A DNA stretch of 64,000 nt from Pseudobacter sp051955275 (GTDB taxonomy: Bacteria > Bacteroidota > Bacteroidia > Chitinophagales > Chitinophagaceae), in assembly GCF_051955275.1 (NCBI RefSeq), contig NZ_JBQCGW010000322.1, positions 6,932-70,931 on the forward strand, read 5' to 3'. The position numbers were made by a program, and so were the translations under genes. Under the pieces are notes generated by a model that saw nothing but the letters and a program-made list of their open reading frames with translations, was not told the origin of the DNA and made no database searches. This document shows, piece after piece, positions 34,449-44,087 of the stretch. How positions within the stretch are numbered: position 1 is the first letter of the stretch; each line of letters begins with the position of its first letter.

Positions 34449-36862
34449 CCCGCCGCATCCGGCTCATCATTTCCGAAGAGCAGTTCCTTATAACGGTTAT
34501 ACAGATACGAAATCAGCAACAGAATTCCTCCCAACGCAATATAAGTGATGGTGCGCGTCAGCGTATTGGCATGACTGAGATCGAAGAAGGTCAGCTTGAT
34601 CAGCGTGATCACCAGCATGGCCATGGCAGACAGCCGCAGTCCGCGGTGTTTCTTCCAGATGCCATAGACGATCAGCGCCAGTGCAAACAATCCCCAGAGC
34701 ACACTCAGTCCGTATTTGTATTGATTGTTGGCACCGCTCACGCGGGTCCAGAGCAGGTATTCGAAACTGAGGAATACGATCAGCACCAGCACCAGTAGCT
34801 GGGGCCAGAGCTGCTTTATCCGCTTCCTGCTCTCTTCGGTGCCGGATGCAGTTTTGAAATAGTAGAACAGGCCAGCTATGGGCAGCAGAAAGACATACCT
34901 GCTCAGCAGGTTCCAGGCCCCGAAATACAAACCCGATTGTTGCTTCTGGTAATAGTTGGCCGCCACATCATTCAGTTTGGGAAGGCCGGCCAAGCCCCAG
35001 ATCCACAGCAGCAAAATAAACAATACCGCCCCCACAATCCGTAAAGCCTGACTTTTGAACCAGTATTGATTGGCAGCTGCAATCGCGCAAACAAAAAAGA
35101 AGGAATATAACAGGAGCGCAACCGGAAGGTGATTGGCAACTTCTGTTGACCATGGTCCGAAACTGCCATCGGCACCACTCAGTGTATTCTCGATATTGGT
35201 AAAGAACAAATTGATCTCTGCGAGAAACAATATATAAACAAAGAGTATAGTAAATATGGGGATGATAAAAGTATAAAAGACCTGCGTCAGGCCTGTGCCT
35301 TTGATACCATCATTTTTCAGATCATGACGTTTATTCCATCCGGTCAGTAGGATGAATGTTATATACACCAATAAACCTGTGTAGAAAGCCGGATGGGCAA
35401 ATGCTTTATGATTCATTATGCTTCCCGCAGATTCATCATATTCAAAAAGCCTGAAGAAATACATCGCATTGGCTGCAAACAAAGCCAGCATTGAAGCTGC
35501 CAGGCTGAAATTCAGGTACAGCGCAGATTTCCATTTTCTACCCAGAAAATACAGGCTCAATGCCTGGGCCGTCCAGGTAAGTGGTATCCAGTTTCCTTTT
35601 AAGGCTACCGGAACTGAGATGCCAATAAAAGTAATAAGAAGTGAGATGAGCATCTGATATGCCGCATCTTCTTTCCCAGTCCTTCTTTTAAGCAATATAG
35701 CCACGGCAAAATGCACCAGCCCATTCAGCAAAGTGAAACCGCCCTTGGTCCATCCGGAGACATGCGCATCCCGCAACAGCTCCATGCCCACGAAATAAAT
35801 GATGAATGCATTTACAGGCAGAATGATGATGTCGCCCGCATTGAAAGCCTGCTTCCGGATCAGTTTGTACCCGAGTATACTTGCATAGAACAATATGAAA
35901 TAAATGATAACGAAAGACCAGGATATACCGGTGAACTTACTCCCCTGCCCTACAAAACAGAACCAGAAGATATAAATAAGCCATGTAGTACCGAAGGCCG
36001 CATACACCAGGCTGCTCCAGTTCTTTTTGAAAGAAACTATCAGCATGCCCGCATTGATGATGGCGATATACGTGAAGAGCGCCCCGTAATTCCCGGAATT
36101 ATTGCTCAGCAGGAACGGGATGGCATACGCACCTACCTGCGCCAGGTGCGCAATAATCACCCGGTTGTATAACGCAGATGCATATACGGTAGCGGCAGTT
36201 ACCGCAACCATGATACCGAATGCCGCCATCCTGGGGAACAGCTGGTAATACGTGAATGCTATATAGGTTATAAAATAAGCCACACATAATCCGCCACCCA
36301 TCAGCACCGCACTGTATCCGGGGTATTTGTTACGAAGACGGTATCCCAGTCCTGCCAGTACTATCCCGGCCAGGTACCCCAGGATGATGCGCAGCTGCAC
36401 ACTGATCAGATCATGCTCGATGGCATATTTTGCACCGATGAAGATCCCTATAACGGTAACCAGTATCCCCACTTTGCTGGCGAGGTTTTTACCGAGGAAC
36501 TCTTCAACATTCTTGTTTTTTGCTTCCTGAACCGGAGAATGAGCAACAGCCGTTTCTGTACGCTGAACCGGCACCCTTACCGGAGGTTTGCCTTTATGAG
36601 CAGGATGCACTGGCTGAACGGGCCTTTTCACCGGCGGCAGCAGGTCTGCCGCAGTGAGCACTGGCGCCTGTTTGTCTTCCGTTTCAACAGGTGTATTTTC
36701 AACCCCGGTTTGAATAGTATTTGCTTCAAGACCTGCCTGAGTTTTCAACAGTTCCAGCTCCTTCTTCAGCTCCATCAGCTGAGCATTGAATACATGCTGT
36801 TGCGCAGCCAGTTCCTGGATGCGTACAGTGATCAGCGCAATTTTTTCTTCAATACTATTCAT
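34445..36862 (-). CDS. Large DUF2339 multi-pass membrane protein
   Basis: An 805-residue inner-membrane protein. It opens with a coiled-coil segment (IALITVRIQELAAQQHVFNAQ, LMELKKELELLKTQ), then a Pro-rich linker, then the DUF2339 signature (EEFLGKNLASKVGILVTVIG, IFIGAKYAIEHDLI) and more than twenty hydrophobic helices. The family is widespread in Bacteroidota but uncharacterised. It has no obvious enzyme motif. It stands alone between a GNAT gene and an endonuclease-like gene on the same strand. Confidence 0.88.
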   Translation of the reverse strand: MNSIEEKIALITVRIQELAAQQHVFNAQLMELKKELELLKTQAGLEANTIQTGVENTPVETEDKQAPVLTAADLLPPVKRPVQPVHPAHKGKPPVRVPVQRTETAVAHSPVQEAKNKNVEEFLGKNLASKVGILVTVIGIFIGAKYAIEHDLISVQLRIILGYLAGIVLAGLGYRLRNKYPGYSAVLMGGGLCVAYFITYIAFTYYQLFPRMAAFGIMVAVTAATVYASALYNRVIIAHLAQVGAYAIPFLLSNNSGNYGALFTYIAIINAGMLIVSFKKNWSSLVYAAFGTTWLIYIFWFCFVGQGSKFTGISWSFVIIYFILFYASILGYKLIRKQAFNAGDIIILPVNAFIIYFVGMELLRDAHVSGWTKGGFTLLNGLVHFAVAILLKRRTGKEDAAYQMLISLLITFIGISVPVALKGNWIPLTWTAQALSLYFLGRKWKSALYLNFSLAASMLALFAANAMYFFRLFEYDESAGSIMNHKAFAHPAFYTGLLVYITFILLTGWNKRHDLKNDGIKGTGLTQVFYTFIIPIFTILFVYILFLAEINLFFTNIENTLSGADGSFGPWSTEVANHLPVALLLYSFFFVCAIAAANQYWFKSQALRIVGAVLFILLLWIWGLAGLPKLNDVAANYYQKQQSGLYFGAWNLLSRYVFLLPIAGLFYYFKTASGTEESRKRIKQLWPQLLVLVLIVFLSFEYLLWTRVSGANNQYKYGLSVLWGLFALALIVYGIWKKHRGLRLSAMAMLVITLIKLTFFDLSHANTLTRTITYIALGGILLLISYLYNRYKELLFGNDEPDAAG

Positions 36863-36922
36863 AGGCGCAGTTAATGCAAATAAAGAAACAACAAAAAAGG
36901 GGAAATAACCAACTGTAAAGGT

Positions 36923-37360
36923 TCAATTGTAAGCGGGCAGGGTATCAATGGCCTGTAAGTCAGTACCAGTTTTAACAAATCCTGCACAAAACTCACCGTT
37001 GGTGATGATGAGGTAACTAACGGGAACGGCAATATTATAACGAAGCACCTGCATCAGTACAGACTCTTCCAGCGGGATGCCCATGGCCTTGCATTCCACC
37101 ATCAGCCAGGGTTGGTGCTGCTGATTGTATACCAGGATATCGAATCTTTTTTTGAGCTCACCCAGTCTGAGCTCCCGCTCCACCGCTATCAGCGATGCCG
37201 GGTATTTCATTACTTTCAGCAGGTACTGTAAAAAGTTTTGTCGCACCCATTCTTCCGGGGTAAGCCGCACCCAGCTCTTCCGGAACTCATCGAAAATGAA
37301 TTCCTTCCCGTCGGTTTTTTTGAACCTGAATGGATGTTCCGGGTAATTGATGCGAAGCAT
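36923..37360 (-). CDS. HsdR N-terminal-like PD-(D/E)XK nuclease-fold protein
   Basis: A 145-residue protein matching the N-terminal nuclease domain of type I restriction enzyme R subunits (HSDR_N_2). The catalytic pattern is visible as RFDILVYN with the Asp, followed by PWLMVECKAMGIPLEE with the Glu-x-Lys. The entry VRQNFLQYLLKVMKYP is typical. There is no helicase domain, methylase or specificity gene nearby, so it is not part of a restriction system here. This short form is common in Bacteroidota as a housekeeping gene of unknown role. A REP-like element starts 29 bases upstream of the start codon. Confidence 0.88.
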   Translation of the reverse strand: MLRINYPEHPFRFKKTDGKEFIFDEFRKSWVRLTPEEWVRQNFLQYLLKVMKYPASLIAVERELRLGELKKRFDILVYNQQHQPWLMVECKAMGIPLEESVLMQVLRYNIAVPVSYLIITNGEFCAGFVKTGTDLQAIDTLPAYN

Positions 37361-37388
37361 AGCGCCAAAACTAAGGAAAATTCAGAGT

Positions 37389-37506
37389 GTGCCCAGTCGC
37401 TCTCGTCCCCGCGAGTAACTTTTATTTATTCGCCTCCCGGCGAACACAGCGTCGCCGGAGGCGACGGAACATAAGCCACTCGGGGGACGCGAGCGGCTGG
37501 CTGCAC
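37389..37506. repeat. REP-like nested palindrome, copy b
   Basis: Left arm GTGCCCAGTCGCTCTCG with CCCCGCGAGT mirrors right arm ACTCGGGGGACGCGAGCGGC. Between them lie two small hairpins, TCGCC-TCCC-GGCGA-like and TCGCCGGAGGCGA, the latter followed by CGGAAC. The four-armed layout is shared with copies c and e. It sits between divergent genes, so it is not simply a terminator. Confidence 0.8.
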
Positions 37507-37546
37507 GCTGCCTTGTTATATCAATTAAATACACGAAATTTAGACT

Positions 37547-38317
37547 ATGAAGACCAAAGAGGAAATCGTCAAAAACTGGCTGCCCCGCTACACCGGCGAA
37601 AAGCTGGAGAACTTCGGTAAATATATCCTGCTCACCAATTTCAGTAATTATGTAAGTCTTTTTGCTGAATGGAACAAGGTACCGGTGGTTGGCGCCGACA
37701 GGCCGATGCAATGCGCCACCGCCGACAATATCACCATCATCAATTTCGGTATGGGCAGCCCCGGGGCCGCTACCGTGATGGATCTCCTCACAGCCATCGA
37801 ACCCAGCGCCGTTCTCTTCCTCGGCAAATGCGGAGGATTGAAGAAACGTAACAATATCGGCGACCTCATCCTTCCCATTGCAGCCATCCGCGGAGAAGGT
37901 ACTTCCAATGACTACTTCCCGCCCGAAGTGCCGGCACTGCCAGCCTTCGCACTGCAGAAAGCGGTGTCCACCACCATCCGCGACTATGGCGTGGATTACT
38001 GGACGGGCCCCGTGTATACCACCAACCGCCGTGTATGGGAACACGATGAAGTGTTCAAAGAATACCTGCAACGCGTTCGTGCATACGCCATCGATATGGA
38101 AACCGCCACTATCTTTTCTGTAGGCTTCTACAACAAAATACCCACCGGCGCCCTGCTGCTGGTGAGTGATCAGCCCATGGTACCGGAAGGCGTTAAAACT
38201 GAAGAGAGCGATAAAAAAGTGACTTCCACTTTCGTGGAGCGGCATGTACATATCGGCATCGATTCCCTCAAGCAACTCATCAACGACGGACTTACTGTAA
38301 AGCACCTGAAATTCTGA
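37547..38317 (+). CDS. amn: AMP nucleosidase (short Bacteroidota form)
   Basis: Hydrolyses AMP to adenine and ribose 5-phosphate. A 256-residue PNP/UDP-phosphorylase fold protein: NITIINFGMGSPGAATVMDL, LFLGKCGGLKKRNNIGDLIL, IRGEGTSNDYFPPEVPALP and the active-site segment AYAIDMETATIFSVGFYN. This short version lacks the extra N-terminal domain of the enterobacterial enzyme. It precedes the ABC ATPase gene by 8 bases, so the two may be cotranscribed. Confidence 0.92.
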   Translation: MKTKEEIVKNWLPRYTGEKLENFGKYILLTNFSNYVSLFAEWNKVPVVGADRPMQCATADNITIINFGMGSPGAATVMDLLTAIEPSAVLFLGKCGGLKKRNNIGDLILPIAAIRGEGTSNDYFPPEVPALPAFALQKAVSTTIRDYGVDYWTGPVYTTNRRVWEHDEVFKEYLQRVRAYAIDMETATIFSVGFYNKIPTGALLLVSDQPMVPEGVKTEESDKKVTSTFVERHVHIGIDSLKQLINDGLTVKHLKF

Positions 38318-38325
38318 TCCAGCAC

Positions 38326-40026
38326 ATGCCCTACCCTCTTTTACAGATCAAGGACCTGCAGGTGGATTTTGTGAACGAAACCGGAACCACCACCGCCGTA
38401 AAGAATATATCTATCGAAGTCAACCGCGGAGAGATCGTGGCCATTGTAGGCGAATCCGGCTCCGGCAAATCAGTGACCTCCCTTTCCATATTACAGCTAC
38501 TACCCGCTCCCCCTGCACGTTATGCAGCAGGCAGCATCCTGTTCTCGGAAGATGGACAGCAACAGGTGGAAATGCTTCACCAATCCGCCTCTGCACTCAG
38601 CAAGATCCGAGGCCATAAGATCGCCATGATCTTCCAGGAGCCCATGACCTCCCTCAACCCCGTATTCACCTGCGGGCAGCAGGTGATGGAAGCGATAAAA
38701 CAGCACCAACGGATATCTGCAACCGAAGCTAAAGCCAGAACACTTGAACTTTTTGAAAAGGTAAAACTGCCCAACCCATCCTTACTGATGGACCGCTATC
38801 CGCATCAGCTGAGCGGTGGACAGAAACAAAGAGTTATGATCGCCATGGCCATGAGCTGCAACCCCAGCCTGCTCATCTGCGATGAGCCTACCACCGCACT
38901 GGATGTGACCGTTCAGAAAACCATATTGCAACTGATCCGCGGATTACAGGAAACGGAAAAGATGGGCGTGATCTTCATCACCCATGATCTGGGCGTGGTG
39001 GCAGAAGTGGCGGACCGCGCAGTAGTGATGTACAAAGGAGCGATCGTTGAACAGGGCAGCACCAGCCAGCTGTTCCATGCCCCGCAACATCCTTATACCA
39101 AAGGACTGCTGGCCTGTCGCCCCATCCTCCACCGCAAAGGCGAACGCCTGCCGGTGGTAAGTGATTTCCTGGAAGGCAAAACAACTATCGTTTCTCCCAA
39201 AACCGCAGCCGTACCGCAAGCACCTTCAACTGAAGACATTTTACTCAAAGTTGAAAATCTCAACGTCTGGTTTCCCGCCAGAAAAACTTTCTTCGGCAAA
39301 CCACTCGATTATATAAAAGCCGTGAACGATGTCAGCTTCACCGTCCGCAAAGGAGAAACCCTGGGCCTGGTGGGAGAATCCGGCTGTGGCAAAACCACAC
39401 TGGGCAGGACTCTGCTCCGGCTCATCGCCCCTACCAGCGGAGCCATCTGGTACAACGGTCAGCATATTACAGCCATCAAAAAAGATGCGCTGAAAGACCT
39501 GCGCAGGAATATCCAGATCATTTTCCAGGATCCCTACTCCAGTCTCAATCCCCGTATGACCATCGGTGATGCTATCGTGGAACCGATGAAAGTGCATGGG
39601 ATCCTGAACCGCGCATCTCAACGGAAAGACCGCGCCATGGAGATGTTGCAGAAAGTTGACCTGAAGCCGGAACATTTCAACCGCTATCCGCATGAGTTCT
39701 CAGGCGGGCAAAGGCAGCGGATCGTGATCGCACGTGCCCTCAGCCTGGGCCCCACTTTTGTGGTGTGCGACGAATCCGTTTCCGCACTCGATGTGAGCGT
39801 GCAGGCGCAGATCCTGAACCTGCTCAATGATCTGAAACAGGAATTCGATCTCACTACTATTTTTATATCACATGATCTTTCTGTTGTGCGGTATATATCT
39901 GACCGGATTATGGTAATGAACAAAGGGATGATAGAAGAGATGGGAGATGCGGAAGAAGTATACCTGCATCCCAAGCAGGAGTACACGAAACAGTTGATTG
40001 CATCTATTCCGAAAGCAGCAATTTAG
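38326..40026 (+). CDS. Fused two-domain oligopeptide-type ABC ATPase
   Basis: A 566-residue cytoplasmic ATPase with two complete nucleotide-binding domains, like DppD fused to DppF (GsiA/YejF layout). First domain: Walker A GESGSGKS, signature LSGGQKQR, Walker B LLICDEPTTALD. Second: Walker A GESGCGKT, signature FSGGQRQR, Walker B FVVCDESVSALD. The oligopeptide-specific C-terminal extension after the first domain (HPYTKGLLACRPIL) is present. No permease or binding-protein genes are adjacent, so partners must be elsewhere. It may share a transcript with amn, an odd coupling. Confidence 0.92.
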   Translation: MPYPLLQIKDLQVDFVNETGTTTAVKNISIEVNRGEIVAIVGESGSGKSVTSLSILQLLPAPPARYAAGSILFSEDGQQQVEMLHQSASALSKIRGHKIAMIFQEPMTSLNPVFTCGQQVMEAIKQHQRISATEAKARTLELFEKVKLPNPSLLMDRYPHQLSGGQKQRVMIAMAMSCNPSLLICDEPTTALDVTVQKTILQLIRGLQETEKMGVIFITHDLGVVAEVADRAVVMYKGAIVEQGSTSQLFHAPQHPYTKGLLACRPILHRKGERLPVVSDFLEGKTTIVSPKTAAVPQAPSTEDILLKVENLNVWFPARKTFFGKPLDYIKAVNDVSFTVRKGETLGLVGESGCGKTTLGRTLLRLIAPTSGAIWYNGQHITAIKKDALKDLRRNIQIIFQDPYSSLNPRMTIGDAIVEPMKVHGILNRASQRKDRAMEMLQKVDLKPEHFNRYPHEFSGGQRQRIVIARALSLGPTFVVCDESVSALDVSVQAQILNLLNDLKQEFDLTTIFISHDLSVVRYISDRIMVMNKGMIEEMGDAEEVYLHPKQEYTKQLIASIPKAAI

Positions 40027-40068
40027 CAGGATGCGGCCTGAAAAGACAGGGTGCGGCCAGTACGTTTA

Positions 40069-43000
40069 TTAGTCCTGGTATCGCCGGCCTTTTACCATTT
40101 CGGATAACATGCTTTTGTAGCGCGCATAACGCCTGGCTTCGTAGTATTCTTCGGCACAGGGGTGGAGGGTATTAAGCATTTCTTTCAGTACTTTCCTGAT
40201 CTGCTCTTTCTCGGGCTGATCGTTTTCCAGCGTGCGGCCGCTCACCTGCATGAACTCATTCACTTCAACATCGATGCTGTCTTTGTTGGCAGGTTGCATA
40301 CCCGCTACCGCCAGCTGCCAGGTATTATCGTCACGCATTTTCCTGTACTTGTAGAAGTACACCAGGCCGTCTTTCCCTTTGTAAGTAACCGGCAAAGCCT
40401 CGATGAACACCAGGGTATCCGGCTTTTTATAATCCCCCATTTCATCCATCATCATGCTTTTCACAATCGCCAGCTGGTTCTTTTCAGCTTTGGGGAAATT
40501 ATCGAGCTTATTCAGTTTTTTAAGGTCTGCGTACAGTTCAGCACGGTAATTATCCAGGGCTGCAAATTTGGTGTACAAAGAATCAGGGACCGGCTGCCCG
40601 TTGCGCAGCAGCAGGATGAAGCTATTGTAAAGCAGCCTGCGATCACCTGTGGTCATCAGCTGGGCGAAATAATTCTGAATACCCTGGTGCTTGCTGCGGA
40701 AAGGCAGTAACAGCACAGAATACTGATCCACCGCGGCATTTCCTTCATCCCAGAAGTCTTCATCATCTTCCTCTTCATCATCCTCGTCCTTATTGTAAAG
40801 GTTGCTCACATCCTTGCGTGATACCTTCTCCATCCGTTTCCTGTTTTCCAGCGCAATCTGTTTTTTAAGGAGCTGCCTGCCATCGAGGTAGAGTTTGCTG
40901 AGATAAGATTCATAATCGGATCCTTTCAGGTAACCGCTATCCGTAAGCACATGCATCAGATCCAGTGTTTCATGCTTGAAGTCATCGATATTGAGGAACT
41001 GCAGCATATCCGGGAAGAGCGTACGGGTAAGCGCCAGCGAGTCATACAGCTGACGCCAGTTGGAATTATTATACTGATAGTTCTTTCCCGCGGCAGCAAC
41101 CGTGATAATGTCAACATCCCTGCGAACGGAGAAATCACTCCTGTAATCATTATCGTCCGATTCTATGATCGGAGGCTCCTGAAGCATAAGCTCCTTGAAT
41201 GCCTGGAACCCTTCTTTATTACGCTGGCTCAGCAGGGCTTTCAGGATGGCCTGCTGCAGATCCGACGTGTCTTTTATCTTCCAGTATAACTGGGTAAGAT
41301 AAGGCACTACCGAACGGTCTTTCAGGTAACCAAGCTCTTTGATGAAGAATCCTTTTGCAGCCATATAATTCCTGACACTCCAGTTGAGGGAATCGATGGC
41401 CCCCTTCAGCAGCGGAACATCCGTACTGTCGAAGTCCATCCGGAAGATCTGCTTTGCGGCCCTTTTGGAAGCAGCACTGTCCTTACTGAACAGGTCACGG
41501 ATATATTCACTGTTCTGCTTATTAAGCAGTTCACTGCCTTTTGCAGAACTGTTAGGTGTGTAGCTGGTGTAAAACGCATCCAGAAAAGCACTTTTTCGTG
41601 TGACGGTATCCGTGAGTGCGCTGAAAGAGAACACATGCCCGTCTTTATAATAAACCCTGCTGAGCAGCAGGCGGCTGCTGCCGGTGTCGGATACAGAGAA
41701 GTCGTACTGACGTGTACCATCGGCCAGGCGTTGGGTGGAATTGGTTCTGAAGATCAGTGAGCTGTCTTCATTCCAGCTATCTCCGAACATGCCTTTCCAG
41801 AAACCAAGACTATCCTTATTATATGCTTTCTTCGACAACTGTGAGTAAGTCACCCAGATCTTTTCTCCCAGCGTATCATTTCCGAGCAGCAATGTTTTGT
41901 AGTTGGCATCGTAATTCTCATCTTCCTCATTCTCGTCTTTATTGAGATTGACCATGAACTGGAACATCTCAGCTTCTTTGGGATCCAGCGTGCTTAGGGG
42001 AACAGGGCTTTTCACAGAAAAGCGCATAAGGGTATCCGTTTGCAGGGTGGCCACGGGATATACCAGCGGCGTAAGATTGAAAGATTCCATGAATTTCTTT
42101 ACAGAAGAGCCCTCTTTCCTGTACCTGGCAACCACTGCATAATAGTTCGGTCCCTGAATGATGTATTTCACGGTACTGAAACTGCCATCCTTGTGTTGGT
42201 AAGTACAGTTGAGTGATGGATATCCTTTGAAGGACGCGAAATTCCTGGTCAACGGCTTATCCATATATCCTGAATACTGGTAGCTTTCATCCATCAGGTT
42301 CAGCTCAAAACTATCTTCTTCGATATAGGAATAGTTATGGATGTTCAGTTTTAAAACGGCGTAGCTGTTTCCATCTTTCCTGTCTACAGCAGCATATTCA
42401 AGGCGGTTATTGCCCCACATCTTATCCGCCAGCATGCTGGGCGTATGCGGCATCAGCACGCTGAAACCGCCGGTGGCAGGCTGCCAGCTGGTCCATTCAG
42501 GAACCGGAATATATTCTTTGAGTGAGATGGAATTGAAGAATTTACTGGCTTCGGTACCTGCGTTCACAAACTCAGCGTTGCCACTCATTTTGAAGAAGAT
42601 CATTTCAAACGGCGTGAAGAAGATCTGGTATCGCTGCATATCCCCGCGCCGTGTGCGGTTCAGGATATCGAAGCCGGGATAACCATTCTTAGTGATGGCT
42701 GTTTTCTTTATGATCTTACCGGGAATATTTTCATACAATGCGGCATCGATCTTGTCGGCCACTTTGGAAACATCATCACCCCAGAGGGAGCTATTGGTCT
42801 TTACACGTGTAACGATATAATAGGCGCCATTCACCAGGTCTGCAAACTGCACTACATCGATGCCTCCCATATCCGTGAAATGGTAGAATTTCTTTCCGGG
42901 GATAGACACTTTATAAAAACCATCGTCGGCGGTCTGCTGCTGGAAGCTGTGCTCCACGCGCAGTTTTTCGATCTGTTCTTTCTGCACACTGTTGCGGCTC

Positions 43001-43956
43001 CCCATCACTACCGGACGGACATGGTATCCCATGGCGCGCAGCATTTCTATCACTCCCCGTTTACCGGGCAGGTGGGCAGCTCCCACGCCTACAAAGAGAC
43101 TTGCCTTACGAATGATACTGTCGATGGAATTGGCCTGTATCTCGTTCCTTTTGAACATGAATTTTTCCTGGAAAGCATCGGACTCCACAGCCAGGGCTTC
43201 CAGTGAATCCAGCAGATCGAGGTCCCCGCTGCGATAGGCATCTTCCACCTTTTTAGGGCTGTTCATCATGCCTTCGTAGCTATAACTTTTCTTTTTCTTG
43301 TTTTTGTCTCTGCTGGCATCGCGGTAGGCTTCTGCCACCAGTTTTTCGCTCTCTTCAAAATTCTCCACCCCGCTCACGCGCTTACCCAGCTTACGACCTA
43401 CCTGGAAGATATGCATGTCGAGGAAGGTATTCTCTTCAAAATCGTTTGAATTGCCCCCATAACTGCGATAGAGCATGCCATTGATCATGGAGGGCTCCAG
43501 TGCCAGCGAGGCTTTGGCGAGCTCTTCATAACTGTCTATAGCAAACGAAGTGATGCTCATGCTTTCGGAGGGAACATTCCAGTTGCTGCGTCGCATCCTG
43601 AGATTGCGTCCGTTTCCGCCCCGTACCATCATGCTCCTGCTGTAATCATCCTGCCAGGTTTCGGGATTGGTTTCCAGGGCTACCACCTCCACACTGCGGA
43701 TGGCATTGTAGAAGCTGTCGCCCAGGTTAAAAGCCAGTTTATTACTTACGTGCATGGTACCGAAGAGGTAGGATGGCTTTTTGAGGCCCTTACCGGTGAT
43801 CTCCCAGAGGAGACTCGGGTATTTTTTTCCTGCGGGAAGTGCGGTAGAAGCCGCCGCAGCTGGCTTTTTCGGTTGAACTTTTGGCTTACCTGGCTGGGCC
43901 GGGAGAGGAAGGGAAGCGGTACAGATCAAAAGAAGCAGGAACAGGATTCGTTTCAT
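40069..43956 (-). CDS. Giant TraB/GumN-family protein with large C-terminal extension
   Basis: A 1295-residue exported protein with a signal peptide (MKRILFLLLLICTASLPLPA). The N-terminal 300 or so residues are a TraB/GumN domain: SYLFGTMHVSNKLAF at about 62-76 with the GTMH motif, and the closing motif FVGVGAAHLPGKRGVIEML near 290. TraB/GumN proteins resemble Tiki-type metalloproteases; GumN itself normally ends near residue 300. The remaining 970 residues have no domain I recognise, but alternate beta-rich stretches with a helical HEAT-like part (YLKDRSVVPYLTQLYWKIKD) and an acidic run EDDEEEDDED. Monocistronic, with a TATATTTG box just upstream. Confidence 0.85.
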   Translation of the reverse strand: MKRILFLLLLICTASLPLPAQPGKPKVQPKKPAAAASTALPAGKKYPSLLWEITGKGLKKPSYLFGTMHVSNKLAFNLGDSFYNAIRSVEVVALETNPETWQDDYSRSMMVRGGNGRNLRMRRSNWNVPSESMSITSFAIDSYEELAKASLALEPSMINGMLYRSYGGNSNDFEENTFLDMHIFQVGRKLGKRVSGVENFEESEKLVAEAYRDASRDKNKKKKSYSYEGMMNSPKKVEDAYRSGDLDLLDSLEALAVESDAFQEKFMFKRNEIQANSIDSIIRKASLFVGVGAAHLPGKRGVIEMLRAMGYHVRPVVMGSRNSVQKEQIEKLRVEHSFQQQTADDGFYKVSIPGKKFYHFTDMGGIDVVQFADLVNGAYYIVTRVKTNSSLWGDDVSKVADKIDAALYENIPGKIIKKTAITKNGYPGFDILNRTRRGDMQRYQIFFTPFEMIFFKMSGNAEFVNAGTEASKFFNSISLKEYIPVPEWTSWQPATGGFSVLMPHTPSMLADKMWGNNRLEYAAVDRKDGNSYAVLKLNIHNYSYIEEDSFELNLMDESYQYSGYMDKPLTRNFASFKGYPSLNCTYQHKDGSFSTVKYIIQGPNYYAVVARYRKEGSSVKKFMESFNLTPLVYPVATLQTDTLMRFSVKSPVPLSTLDPKEAEMFQFMVNLNKDENEEDENYDANYKTLLLGNDTLGEKIWVTYSQLSKKAYNKDSLGFWKGMFGDSWNEDSSLIFRTNSTQRLADGTRQYDFSVSDTGSSRLLLSRVYYKDGHVFSFSALTDTVTRKSAFLDAFYTSYTPNSSAKGSELLNKQNSEYIRDLFSKDSAASKRAAKQIFRMDFDSTDVPLLKGAIDSLNWSVRNYMAAKGFFIKELGYLKDRSVVPYLTQLYWKIKDTSDLQQAILKALLSQRNKEGFQAFKELMLQEPPIIESDDNDYRSDFSVRRDVDIITVAAAGKNYQYNNSNWRQLYDSLALTRTLFPDMLQFLNIDDFKHETLDLMHVLTDSGYLKGSDYESYLSKLYLDGRQLLKKQIALENRKRMEKVSRKDVSNLYNKDEDDEEEDDEDFWDEGNAAVDQYSVLLLPFRSKHQGIQNYFAQLMTTGDRRLLYNSFILLLRNGQPVPDSLYTKFAALDNYRAELYADLKKLNKLDNFPKAEKNQLAIVKSMMMDEMGDYKKPDTLVFIEALPVTYKGKDGLVYFYKYRKMRDDNTWQLAVAGMQPANKDSIDVEVNEFMQVSGRTLENDQPEKEQIRKVLKEMLNTLHPCAEEYYEARRYARYKSMLSEMVKGRRYQD

Positions 43957-43984
43957 AATAAAGTGCTAGATGGGGTTTATACTT

Positions 43985-43992
43985 CAAATATA
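43985..43992 (-). promoter_or_regulatory. Bacteroidota -7 box for the TraB/GumN gene
   Basis: TATATTTG on the minus strand, 29 bases before the start codon. CTTG at 44011-44014 sits 18 bases further upstream, close to the expected -33 element. Confidence 0.45.
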
Positions 43993-44087
43993 CGCCAGCA
44001 ATACAGCATTCAAGCGCAATTCAACCCTATGGATGCCCTAAAACGCTCCAATCCATGCCATATTATTTTTTTCTTTTTTTGAATTAT

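Noticed and set aside
36923..37360. Type I restriction system
   Set aside because: Only the short HsdR N-terminal-like domain is present; there is no helicase, HsdM or HsdS gene in the neighbourhood.
37382..38305. A 307-codon minus-strand frame opposite amn
   Set aside because: It covers amn and the REP-like element and has no domain; amn is strongly supported.
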